38,666 nucleotides of DNA from Microbispora sp. ZYX-F-249 (GTDB taxonomy: Bacteria; Actinomycetota; Actinomycetes; Streptosporangiales; Streptosporangiaceae), in assembly GCF_039649665.1 (NCBI RefSeq), contig NZ_JBDJAW010000055.1:1-38666 (forward strand), given 5' to 3'. Made by a program: the position numbers and the translations under genes. Every line of letters begins with the position of its first letter. Within the stretch, counting starts at the first letter, position 1. Below, in pieces: positions 15,939 to 23,667 of the stretch. The notes below the pieces were generated by a model. That model saw only the letters and a list, made by a program, of their open reading frames with translations, was not told the DNA's origin and searched no databases.

Positions 15939-16855
15939 GAAGCCGCCGCAGGAGCCAGGAGGCCGGTGAGGTCGACGACCGGGAGGTAGCCGCATTCCTC
16001 GCAGCGATGGCATTCGTCGAAATCCGATTCCTGGCCGGAAAGGTCCGACGCGAAGAGGAAGAGGCTTCGCCGGCCGCTGTTCTCGATCGCATCAGGTCAC
16101 TGGCCGACCTCTGCCACAACATGCCAGGGATCGCCAGGCCGTCCACCGGGCCCGCCTCCCGCACGAACCCGCGTACGAGCAGCCGAGAGCGCGCGATGAC
16201 CGAACGACCCATGAGCTGGACGTGGAACACCGCCAGCCCGGAAGGGCGCACATGGATCCTGGAGCAACTCGATCAGGCCGGATTTCGCTGGACGCCCCCG
16301 CCTCCGCTTCCGACTCCCCGTAAGGGCCCGCCACGCCTCGGTCTGCGGCAACGATTCGGGGTGCTGCAGCGCTGGCCCGTGCGAACCCCGGCCGGGCGCC
16401 CGCCACTTCCCCGGCAGGCACGCGTTCTCAAGGCGCTGGACGCTGATGCCATGTGCGCGATCCACGACGAAGCCGCAACGCTTCGGCTCGGCCTCGGCGC
16501 GGGCGGCCCGTGGCTGCGAGCCCACCTCGATCCGGAAAGTGCCCACTACCTGGTGCCGGATCCAGCTGACTACTACTGGCCTGACCCCGATGGGAAGATC
16601 CGCTGGTGGCAATGCCGGACGCTGCTGCGCATGGCCGACGGCGAGCAGGTCAGCAGCTCGGTCGCCGTACTCCCCGAAACCTTCACCGCACTGCCCTCCA
16701 CCCTCCCCCGCACGCGGCAGCGCCGCCTGGTGCACCTCGCTCGGGCGACCGAACGAGACACCTACCTTTGGGACCGAGACCACACGGCGGAATGCAGCCC
16801 CCAGCGCTGCGGCTACACGCCGGACTCCAAAAGCTCGGAGACGCACAGTGAGTAG
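15935..16855 (+). CDS. Hypothetical protein, second gene of S1 operon
   Basis: A 306-residue frame whose ATG overlaps the S1 gene stop (ATGA). Two parts are visible. Residues 1-75 are a charged helical stretch with DREVAAFLAAMAFVEIRFLAGKV and IRSLADLCHNMPG. The rest, after an internal ATG (MTERPMSWTWNTASPEGRTWILEQLDQAG), contains RHLYLVPDPADYYWPDPDGKIRWW-like aromatic motifs and RLVHLARATERDTYLWDRDH. The first part alone resembles small helical proteins seen in similar operons, so two genes may have fused, or a second start may be used at about 16196. I recognise no domain and no catalytic motif. Confidence 0.55.
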   Translation: MRSRRRSQEAGEVDDREVAAFLAAMAFVEIRFLAGKVRREEEEASPAAVLDRIRSLADLCHNMPGIARPSTGPASRTNPRTSSRERAMTERPMSWTWNTASPEGRTWILEQLDQAGFRWTPPPPLPTPRKGPPRLGLRQRFGVLQRWPVRTPAGRPPLPRQARVLKALDADAMCAIHDEAATLRLGLGAGGPWLRAHLDPESAHYLVPDPADYYWPDPDGKIRWWQCRTLLRMADGEQVSSSVAVLPETFTALPSTLPRTRQRRLVHLARATERDTYLWDRDHTAECSPQRCGYTPDSKSSETHSE

Positions 16856-17036
16856 GAGACGGTACGTGGCACGGGGGGTGCCAGGCGGTTATCGCATCTG
16901 GGACAACAAAGCCCGCCGATGGTGGGGAGATCTCTACGAGCTGTGCCCCGACGACCTTCTGGACGAACTGAACGGCGGCGCGGACTACGAGAAGATCACC
17001 GCTCTGCTCAGACGATACCGAGCCCTCAAGCGCTGA
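16848..17036 (+). CDS. Small hypothetical protein, third gene of S1 operon
   Basis: A 62-residue protein starting at GTG 16848, overlapping the previous stop by eight bases, with GGAG upstream. Sequence: a basic start, then GGYRIWDNKARRWWGDLYEL, then CPDDLLDELNGGADYEKITALLRRYRALK. The aromatic-rich first half and helical, charged second half look like a compact two-part protein. Homologous short frames are familiar from actinomycete genomes but unnamed. Overlap and spacing tie it to the S1 protein and its partner. Confidence 0.6.
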   Translation: MSRRRYVARGVPGGYRIWDNKARRWWGDLYELCPDDLLDELNGGADYEKITALLRRYRALKR

Positions 17037-17455
17037 TCGGACGCGCTACGAGGGGTGCGTGCGGAGAACGGCGCCTCCCCGACGGGGCCACCGGTCTTCG
17101 GCCAGGTCGCCGCGGCGGTGCCGCCCACGGGACATGCAGCTCGTCGATCAGCACGCGGATCCGTCCCGCGTGGCGGGCCAGGGCGGCCCTCCCACGCCTC
17201 GATCTTGTCCCCCGCCCCACCGCCCCGATCGGGGCCCGTCGAGCGTGGGGTGGGATGGGGCTGCCGGTGGCCGCCGGCCATCACGCCGTTATCGCCCAGC
17301 CCACCCACCAGCTGCCCGGTGCCGGCCGCCGATCTGCACGTCCCGCGACCCCGGCGCGCCCTCGCCGGTCACCGTGAGAGACATCAGGCTCATGAGGAAC
17401 AAGCCCGTGAAGGAATGCGGGGCAGCGCGGCGGCCCTATCGGAGGCTCCTCTCGC
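17037..17455. other. Gap between convergent genes, possibly with gene debris
   Basis: No complete gene. On the minus strand a short protein-like piece (RHAGRIRVLIDELHVPWAAPP, around 17100-17180) appears without start or stop context and may be a remnant. No clear terminator for either convergent neighbour is visible. Confidence 0.3.
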
Positions 17456-18232
17456 TCAGCGGCTTTGCCAGGCGACACTCTGGTGATCTTCGGCGAGTCT
17501 TGCCAGGGTTCCGACCCAAGGCCCGAGGCTGTCACGGAACTCCTGCTGCTCGGGAGCGTACAGCTCGGGAAGAACCATGACCCGCAGCCGGGCGGCGGCG
17601 ATAGTCAAACGCTTGTAGTCGTGAGGACCGCTGGGCGGCAAGCCGATGCCTGCGATGGTCTGCCCGAGCTGCTCGAGCTCGAAGGAAAGATCGCCAGTCA
17701 CCCGATCGCGCGCGTCCACAAGATGGGATGTGAGCCGCAGAAGTTGCTCCCCGTGCTGGTTCATCCACTGAGCTTCCTGATCGGAAAACCGCGACCCGAG
17801 TACGTGCAAATCGCCATCATCGGGGTGCTTGCGGTGATTCTCGGCATCCGCGAGCGAGAGGATGCGTGCCCGGGTGGCCTGTCTCGTAGACAACCCCACG
17901 CGTTCCCCCAGCGCCCGAAGTGTCACAGGGGGATGAGTGGCACCGCCTGCTCGCAGGAGTCGCAGCTCCAGGCTGTCGAGGTGAGCGGGAAGGGCGGGGA
18001 TCGAGCGTCGCGCATAGGTGAGCAGGGTGAGCGCGTCCAGGACGTCGACCCCCAGTGTCTGGCGTGGATTGACCTCATGCTGTTCCGCAATGAACTGAGC
18101 GAGTTCGAGAGGGTCATCCGCCGCTCTTTGCAGATGGCGGTGCCCGTAGGGGCTCCCTGGTCGCTCCACGATCGCGTCTCGAGCCGCCTCCATCTCCTCC
18201 CGGCTGATGGTGGGGATGCGACGTGCGGGCAT
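17456..18232 (-). CDS. HTH-containing hypothetical protein, possible regulator
   Basis: A 258-residue protein from ATG 18232. The middle has a helix-turn-helix-like segment, PVTLRALGERVGLSTRQATRARIL (about 100-123), preceded by a helical region with LTLLTYARRSIPALPAHLDSLELRLL. The C-terminal half is predicted helical and Leu-rich with no motif I know. The start codon is only six bases from a good -10 box, so the gene is probably leaderless. It is divergent from the partition locus, with a 1.1 kb non-coding spacer between them, and could regulate that region; this is inference from position. A replication or copy-control role is possible but unproven. Confidence 0.6.
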   Translation of the reverse strand: MPARRIPTISREEMEAARDAIVERPGSPYGHRHLQRAADDPLELAQFIAEQHEVNPRQTLGVDVLDALTLLTYARRSIPALPAHLDSLELRLLRAGGATHPPVTLRALGERVGLSTRQATRARILSLADAENHRKHPDDGDLHVLGSRFSDQEAQWMNQHGEQLLRLTSHLVDARDRVTGDLSFELEQLGQTIAGIGLPPSGPHDYKRLTIAAARLRVMVLPELYAPEQQEFRDSLGPWVGTLARLAEDHQSVAWQSR

Positions 18233-18238
18233 GCGTAA

Positions 18239-18244
18239 ATTCTA
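18239..18244 (-). promoter_or_regulatory. -10 box of a leaderless promoter
   Basis: On the minus strand TAGAAT lies six bases before the ATG at 18232, in a locally AT-rich patch. Transcription would start at or next to the start codon. No consensus -35 is placed correctly. Confidence 0.5.
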
Positions 18245-19010
18245 TCTTTACGCCTGCGCCTGCTCCTGCTTGCAAGGGGGTCAAATGCAGTGTGGGGAAG
18301 AGGCGTCACCTGTCATCTCGGTCGCGCGGACTCGCTGCCATCCCCTTCTCCCGGCCATCGGAAGTGCTCAGTAAGGGATCGGTGGGCATTCCTCCGCGAC
18401 GGCTTGAGCGGGGGAGCGGGCCTCCTGTTGCTTCCCTGTGCGCCTCCTGCGGGGATACGGGAATGCGGCGAGGTCCCCCGGCCCCCTACGACTGATTCTC
18501 GGCCTCAGCGCGGCCCTACAAGGACCCCGATGGCGCGCGGACCTGCGTTCTGTTTCCCCTGCCTGGCAGCGAGTTCTACGGCTACCTGCCGTAGTTCCTC
18601 TCAGCTGACGGATGCCTCTAAGCATGGGAGATGCGGCAGGCAGGCATCTCGCAGGATCCCACTAGGAGGCTGGTTTCATGCGAGGGATCCGCGTGGGGGG
18701 CCAGTGATTCTTCAGTGCGCGACGCCGGGGCAGCCCTCCACCTGGCTAGTGGTGAGGACCTCGGAGAGGATGTCGCCAGGGGGCCGATCCTTTCAGGGAC
18801 CCGATCTGAAAGACATGCGTCCTCGCTTGCTCGGTGTCGCCCGAGATGGGCGGATGGGAAGAGAACTGGGCAGGGTTCCGACAGTCGTCCTCGCCTGCGC
18901 CTACGCTCTGCCGCCTACTGCCGGACGTGTATCCACCGCTGCGACCATGGCCGCATGCGAGCAGACGGGGCAGCGCGGAACCGATCCAGATACCTGGCAG
19001 CATGGCAATG
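18245..19010. other. Long non-coding region upstream of parA (candidate origin or centromere zone)
   Basis: No reading frame here looks coding: the open frames are Arg/Ser/Pro-rich and lack ribosome sites. It has a small inverted repeat, CTACGG-7-CCGTAG (18576-18594), and lower GC than the flanking genes. Together with the direct repeats that follow, this is the longest likely regulatory or replication-related tract in the window. I see no clear DnaA-box cluster. Confidence 0.4.
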
Positions 19011-19108
19011 GGTAACGGAACGGTTAACTCTGCAGATCAGACCATATGCCTTTCACACAATCACACGTTCGCACAGTCGGCCTGTCCCACAGTCACGCAA
19101 GCGAGCGG
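19011..19108. repeat. Direct repeat, copy 1, upstream of parA
   Basis: First of two ~98-bp copies. It starts GGTAACGGAACGG (19011-19023), contains a 30-base stretch TTTCACACAATCACACG... (19051-19080) identical in copy 2, and ends near GCAAGCGAGCGG. It is a candidate partition site (parS) or an array bound by the ParB-like protein. Confidence 0.8.
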
Positions 19109-19154
19109 GCGGGGCGTCATGGGACCGGCCCAGGCGCCCAACAGTGTGGAAGTA

Positions 19155-19252
19155 GGTAACGGAACGGCTAAGTCCCCAGCTCAGACCATGCGTGTTTCAC
19201 ACAATCACACGTTCGCACAGTCGGTATGTCTCACTGTCGCGCAAGCGGAGCG
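19155..19252. repeat. Direct repeat, copy 2, upstream of parA
   Basis: Second copy, offset by exactly 144 bases: GGTAACGGAACGG at 19155-19167 and the identical 30-base core at 19195-19224. Substitutions lie mostly between the two conserved blocks, as expected when the blocks are binding sites. Confidence 0.8.
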
Positions 19253-19290
19253 GAAGCGCCACGCCCGCCGGAAATCCCACTAAAGCTCTA

Positions 19291-19313
19291 AGGGGACCTC
19301 TAGCATGTCCCCT
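19291..19313. promoter_or_regulatory. Inverted repeat between the direct repeats and parA
   Basis: AGGGGAC (19291-19297) and GTCCCCT (19307-19313) form a 7-bp inverted repeat with a nine-base centre, 33 bases before the parA start. It could be an operator for autoregulation, as usual in par loci, or a small hairpin in the leader. Confidence 0.4.
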
Positions 19314-19345
19314 GCGGTCATGCTCCTTGACGAGCGACGCACCCT

Positions 19346-20479
19346 ATGTCTCAACCGGAAGGCAGGATCCTTGGCATGTCGGTCACACCGGTACCGGAAG
19401 CCGCTCTCCCCGAAGGGCATGCGGATACGTCCACCTGGCTTGCCCATGACATCAAGTCGGTCGCCAACGTCGTCGCGCTGATGATGCGTAAGGGTGGCGC
19501 TGGTAAGACCACGCTGACGTTGCTGCTCGCGGATGCCCTGGCTCGGTTCGGGCTCCACGTCCTGGTTGTCGACCTCGACCCGCAGGGCAATAGCTCGATC
19601 GGCCTGGGCCACAAGGTGGTGCTGGAGCAGACCGGAGAGACGAAGCTCGGCAAGAAGCCAATCATGACGCCCACCGAGCCCACAGTCCTTGAAGTGATCG
19701 AGGCGGACACGGAGGGTGTGGCGGACGACGCGATCCAGATTGTCGACTGGGGTTATGACCCGGACGAGCCGTTCCACCGTGGAGGCCCGCTGTTCCCGGG
19801 AAGGGTCGGCAGGATCGGCGTCATCCCTTCCTACCGGGCACTGGAGGTGGCGGCCGCGACATGGCGGCCGAACGATCTGGAGAAGCTGGCGAACGCACTG
19901 CTGCTTCCGTCGGAGAAGGGTGGCATCGCTCCCAACGCCAAGTGGGACGTCGTACTCATCGACACCCCACCCGGTGGCTCCCTGATCTCGATCATGGCAG
20001 CCAAGGCCGCGTATCGCGCGCTGCTCGTGACCCAGGCGCAGCGGTTCGGTGTGGAGGCCATCCCGGAGACGCTGCTGCTGGTCGACGACATCCGGGAGAG
20101 CTACAAGCATGACGAGCTCGACGTGCTCGGTCTGGTGTTCAACGAGTACACCGAGCGGTCGCAGACGCAGCGCCACCTGATGGCAGAGGTCGACGCCGAG
20201 CAGCAGCGGGAGGGCTCACCGTACGAGGTCGACGTCTGGAAGGGCCGGGTGCCCAACTACACAGTGGTCGACAAGTCGCAAAACGCGGAAGCCCCCTTGT
20301 CGGCCTTCCTGACCTCCAGCTCGGATCGCGAGCCTGCGCGGAAGGTGTGCCAGGTCGCCGAAGGGGTGGCCATCCAGCTCCTGGAGGCGATCGGCCATCC
20401 GCGTGCGGGTGAGGTGAAGCAGGCGTGGAAGCAGGCGTGGCCTGCCGACCTGCGCATGCCGATCATTCGGGAGGTGTGA
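19346..20479 (+). CDS. parA: ParA-family partition ATPase
   Basis: A 377-residue protein with the deviant Walker A of ParA/MinD ATPases, KGGAGKTT (49-56), followed by VVDLDPQGNSS (switch I region) and VVLIDTPPGG (Walker B). Near the C-terminus there is NYTVVDKSQNAEAPLSAF. The start is ATG 19346 or ATG 19376; the ten extra residues are not conserved-looking, and GCAGGA lies before the second. ParA polymerises or forms gradients on the nucleoid and moves plasmid copies by interacting with a centromere-binding partner. The insert between the switch regions (VVLEQTGETKLGKKPIMTP) is long, as in many actinomycete plasmid ParAs. The partner gene follows after two bases, and the repeats upstream are the probable centromere. 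Confidence 0.92.
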   Translation: MSQPEGRILGMSVTPVPEAALPEGHADTSTWLAHDIKSVANVVALMMRKGGAGKTTLTLLLADALARFGLHVLVVDLDPQGNSSIGLGHKVVLEQTGETKLGKKPIMTPTEPTVLEVIEADTEGVADDAIQIVDWGYDPDEPFHRGGPLFPGRVGRIGVIPSYRALEVAAATWRPNDLEKLANALLLPSEKGGIAPNAKWDVVLIDTPPGGSLISIMAAKAAYRALLVTQAQRFGVEAIPETLLLVDDIRESYKHDELDVLGLVFNEYTERSQTQRHLMAEVDAEQQREGSPYEVDVWKGRVPNYTVVDKSQNAEAPLSAFLTSSSDREPARKVCQVAEGVAIQLLEAIGHPRAGEVKQAWKQAWPADLRMPIIREV

Positions 20480-20481
20480 GA

Positions 20482-21516
20482 GTGGCGAACAGCCGGTTGA
20501 AGCCCAAGCCGATCACGGGATTCGGCCGGGCCGCTGAACCCGCCGAGGAGCCCGCGCCTGCTCCGGCCCCCGAGCCCGCGATCGAGCCGGCACCTCCCTC
20601 AGTGCCGTCTGCTGCTGTGGCGTCGAAACTCGAGGAGCCCGCGAAACAGGATTCCCCGGCGAAGGCGCCCGCTCCTGCCGAGGCGACGGCTACCGCGGCC
20701 GCCGTCCCGGTGGCGCCTGTCACCGAGGAGCCTCCTGCCGAGCAGGCCGCCGCGACGGTCGTATCCGTGCCGGCGCCCGTCCCGGAGACTGTGCCCACGC
20801 CTGCCCCCGTGCAGGCAGACCCCCCGCTGCAGGAGCGCCCCCCGGTGGCAGAGGAACGTCCCGCCGTCACAGCTCCGGCGCAGGAGCTTGGCGATGCCGG
20901 TCCCGAGCATGATGAGGACTACGAACAGGAGAAGCCCGAGCCCGAGCGGGAAGTGGCGGAAAGGCCTCGTACCCGCCCGGTGTCTCGCGGTGCCGTCTCC
21001 CGCATGCCGTCGGCGCGCGCCATTCTGGAGTTGCCGCGGACGCCCGCGTCCGCATCGTCGGGAGTGACTCTCGGGCAGGCGGGTCGCGCGGTTGCCGCGT
21101 CGTATCTCCTCGCTTCCGAGGGGGACGAGCGGTGGGCTAAGTTCTCCATCCGTCTCCCCGAGGACCTGCACCGGCGGTCGGTGCGGGCGATGAACCGACT
21201 CCGCAAGATGCTGAGAAGGCGAGGGCTCGGCACCAACCACGTGTGGAACGCCGCCCTGGCGGTGATGACGCCGGCGGACCTCGATGTATGTGTCGAGTGG
21301 GCACGGGCCCGCCGGCAGGCCAGCGATGGCATCGAGGCGCCGTCCCGATCGACGACCGTGCACCCTGCGGTGAAGGAAGCGATGACCGACCTCGAGGGCG
21401 ACCTACGCGAGCACGCCCGGCACGGTCTCGTCGGATACCTCATCGCGGAGATCATCAACCGCTTCCTCGACAGGCTGGAGGCGGAGCTGCCGGACGTCAA
21501 CGACTCAGCCGTGTGA
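20482..21516 (+). CDS. ParB-like centromere-binding partner with RHH-like C-terminal part
   Basis: A 344-residue protein from GTG 20482, with GGGAGG eight bases upstream; the frame continues into parA but this start fits. Residues ~15-190 are a low-complexity Pro/Ala/Glu linker, with no ParB N-terminal or central HTH domain. The C-terminal ~130 residues are folded: RWAKFSIRLPEDLHRRSVRAMNRLRKMLRRRG resembles a ribbon-helix-helix (strand SIRLP at about 222), followed by two helical segments ending LVGYLIAEIINRFLDRLEAEL. Type Ib ParA systems use RHH centromere-binding proteins and direct-repeat sites upstream of parA, matching this locus. Canonical ParB is ruled out by sequence; the partner role is inferred from position. 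Confidence 0.7.
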   Translation: MANSRLKPKPITGFGRAAEPAEEPAPAPAPEPAIEPAPPSVPSAAVASKLEEPAKQDSPAKAPAPAEATATAAAVPVAPVTEEPPAEQAAATVVSVPAPVPETVPTPAPVQADPPLQERPPVAEERPAVTAPAQELGDAGPEHDEDYEQEKPEPEREVAERPRTRPVSRGAVSRMPSARAILELPRTPASASSGVTLGQAGRAVAASYLLASEGDERWAKFSIRLPEDLHRRSVRAMNRLRKMLRRRGLGTNHVWNAALAVMTPADLDVCVEWARARRQASDGIEAPSRSTTVHPAVKEAMTDLEGDLREHARHGLVGYLIAEIINRFLDRLEAELPDVNDSAV

Positions 21517-21845
21517 AACCGGCGACGGCCCCGGAGCCGCCGACCGCGCTCCGGGCCCGTCCGCCTGCCCCTGACTGACGCCCCGGCCACGCCGGTGCAC
21601 GGTCGTGCTCAAAGCGTGGGGACGCTATATCACCCCCGCAGCGATCACGGCCGCGCACCTTGTCCTTCGACATCCCGTATTCGCTGGCGAACTCCTTGAA
21701 GGTCGCCCCATCCCGGTATATGGCGGCTGCCTGGCCGACGTCGAACACAACAGATGCCGTCGTAATGGCCGAGTATCGGCAGCGCGACCGAACGTCTCAC
21801 CTCATCGCCGAGTTGGGCTGGTTGCCCCGCGACGAGGGGGTGTGA
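21517..21845. other. Gap after the par operon
   Basis: A minus-strand frame starting at GTG near 21748 begins with a protein-like stretch (FDVGQAAAIYRDGATFKEFASEYGMSKDKV), resembling the start of a HTH domain, then decays into low-quality sequence. It may be the remnant of a recombinase or regulator. Nothing else is visible. Confidence 0.3.
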
Positions 21846-21870
21846 GAGCCGCACCGGTTCGGTGCGGCTC
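21846..21870 (-). terminator. Strong hairpin terminator after HNH gene
   Basis: A perfect 11-bp stem, GAGCCGCACCG (21846-21856) / CGGTGCGGCTC (21860-21870), with a GTT loop, five bases beyond the stop of the minus-strand HNH gene. It may also stop plus-strand transcripts from the par operon. Confidence 0.7.
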
Positions 21871-21875
21871 CCGTC

Positions 21876-22886
21876 TCACGCCGATCGCAGTCTGCTGTAC
21901 CGCCGCCGTTCCTCCGCGCTGCCGTGCACAGCGAGCACGGCGCGTAGGCGATCGGCGTCGAACTCGCCGTAGGTCGTCAGCAGTTCGACCGCCCACTCCA
22001 GCTTCGGGCCGATCTCCTGGCCTCGCGGCTGATTGCTGGACCAAATCTCCAGGTTTCCTGAACGGAGGCGACCTCGCTCATCCACCTTGAACGGCCCGTC
22101 CACCCGGTTGTCCGCGCGGTTCCCGTTGACGTGGTGAATCTCCTCGTCCGACCACAGCGGGCGGCCGAGAACCCCCTCGGTAATGACGCGGTGCTCGAAC
22201 TGACGTCGCCCGTTCACCGTGACGTGGCGGTACCCGTTCTTGTCGATGTGGCCCGCCCCATCCGGTGCCTTCTCCGGGATCCTGTCTAAGGGGGCACCCT
22301 CAGAGCGGCGGCGCGCATGCGTACGGCACAGCCCGTCCATAGTGTAGGAAGGGCGGATGTCACCGAAGGATTGGCACATCACACAGGGCTTGTCACGGTT
22401 GTCCTCGCGCTGGATGACCGTCAGGGGTCGCCCCATCTTGTTTTGCCAGTAGTGCCCGGAACAGAAGCCACCAGTGTGGACGGGAAGATCACACTCTGGG
22501 CCTGGGCAGACGCCCTCCCTGGCCTGCCTCTCTCTTATGGGGGTGAGAGGTTTGTCCTTCTTCCACTGACGGTAGTGTGTGAGACAGTAGCCGCACTCGT
22601 CCGTGTGCCGGACACGACCACAATCAGGGAAGTCGCAGAGACTGGCAGGCGCACGGCCGTCCTTCCGCGCCTGAATCAGATGCTTGCGACAGAAGCCGTA
22701 CGCCTTGTGCTTGTTCTCGCAGCCTTCCTCAGAGCAGGTTCTTCCGGTGGGGGCTCGTCCCCGCGCGACCTCGGTTTTGAGAAGTCCAGCCCTCCAAGCC
22801 CTCTCATAGCAGAGACGGCAGAGGCCACGCGCTTTGATCTTGACCGGGTTCTTGCACCCGTCGGTGACACATGGCATCCGACACAC
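21876..22886 (-). CDS. HNH endonuclease with five N-terminal Cys-rich (zinc) modules
   Basis: A 336-residue protein. GTG 22886 follows GGAGGG closely; ATG 22877 is the alternative. Five Cys-rich units come first, each near C-x4-C-x9/11-C-x2-C/H: CVTDGCKN...GLCRLCYER, CSEEGCEN...GFCRKH, CDFPDCGR...GYCLTH, CPGPECDL...GFCSGH, and CVMCQSF...GLCRTH. They look like small zinc-binding treble-clef units. Residues ~210-300 form an HNH-3-type nuclease: RRQFEHRVITEGVLGRPL, then EEIHHVNGNRADNRVDG, then GNLEIWSSNQPRGQEI. Related enzymes are phage and plasmid homing or nicking nucleases. A small inverted repeat, TGAGC-5-GCTCA (22902-22916), lies just upstream and may be an operator. Confidence 0.8.
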   Translation of the reverse strand: MCRMPCVTDGCKNPVKIKARGLCRLCYERAWRAGLLKTEVARGRAPTGRTCSEEGCENKHKAYGFCRKHLIQARKDGRAPASLCDFPDCGRVRHTDECGYCLTHYRQWKKDKPLTPIRERQAREGVCPGPECDLPVHTGGFCSGHYWQNKMGRPLTVIQREDNRDKPCVMCQSFGDIRPSYTMDGLCRTHARRRSEGAPLDRIPEKAPDGAGHIDKNGYRHVTVNGRRQFEHRVITEGVLGRPLWSDEEIHHVNGNRADNRVDGPFKVDERGRLRSGNLEIWSSNQPRGQEIGPKLEWAVELLTTYGEFDADRLRAVLAVHGSAEERRRYSRLRSA

Positions 22887-23105
22887 CGGCCCTCCATACG
22901 TTGAGCAATGCGCTCATCCGTTCGAGATCGGTGCCCATCGTATTCACACGAAACGGGCCTGTCGCAGGGAATTCCCATACGGCAAACCCGCAATAACTGG
23001 GAGGACTGGGCGAAATTACCCCGGACTAGCGACTCCGGGCGATCGCACACCATGCCCCCCGCGCCGTCCAGCCAGAACCACTGCCGGATGCCGACCAACC
23101 CAGGG

Positions 23106-23188
23106 GCGCGGTTCAGCCGCGTCAGCGCGTCTGCATACTCGACCAGGCCGGGCGCGCCGCGCAGCGCCCGCCACAGCTCGTCCATCAC
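23106..23188 (-). pseudogene. Fragment of a virB4-like gene
   Basis: These 83 bases match 4919-5001 inside the intact virB4-like gene at all but three positions, in the same orientation. They encode VMDELWRALRGAPGLVEYADA and the next few residues (Walker B region). The flanking sequence does not continue the match, so this is a scrap of a second, closely related virB4 or a copy of the resident one. Confidence 0.85.
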
Positions 23189-23251
23189 CCCAGCATGAGC
23201 GCCCGTCGCGGTGCTGATCGAGACAGCCACCGACTGCCTGTCGAAGAGCTT

Positions 23252-23667
23252 TCAGCCGTACCCGAAGGACGCGACGAGGTAGGCGTCCTGCTGTATGGCT
23301 GAGGTGTCGACGACCCGCATGTGCCACACCTGCTTCTTGCCGCTGACCGAGACGCTGACGGCGAGGGTGTAGGCGCCGTTGTCGTCGGTCTCCAGCCGCC
23401 GGGTTTGATCCCCAGGCGGCCGGTCTCGGGTAGAAGGTGGGGTACACCAGCTCGCGCAGCAGGCCCTGCCGCCCAGGCGGTCACCGTACGGGCGACCTCG
23501 CCGAAGGCACCGGCATGGGGAGGGCGACCCGCAGGCGCAGGGTTCTGGTCGGGGTTGCGGTAGCGCACGTACCACCACAACGGCTTGCCGAGCCGGGACA
23601 GCAGGTCGGGCAGGTGCTCGGCCAGGATCGCGTTCTGCCGGTGCAGCTCGCCGTATTCCCGGGTGGC
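23252..23667 (-). pseudogene. Frameshifted remnant of an unrecognised gene
   Basis: Three protein-like pieces appear in order but in different minus-strand frames. First REYGELHRQNAILAEHLPDLL...LWWYVRYRNPDQN (about 23667-23540), then a short ELVYPTFYP piece near 23450, and last RLETDDNGAYTLAVSVSVSGKK...VASFGYG, ending with a stop at 23252. Together they suggest a gene of about 140 codons or more, with at least two frame changes. Not recognised. Confidence 0.5.

Noticed and set aside
19011..19252. Possible CRISPR array
   Set aside because: Only two copies, units of about 98 bases, and no cas genes nearby. No CRISPR array is seen anywhere in the window.
18834..19283. A 149-codon frame covering both direct repeats in the same phase
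   Set aside because: The repeats keep phase because 144 divides by three, but substitutions are not third-position biased and the upstream half is shapeless. I treat it as non-coding and keep it as an alternative in the findings.
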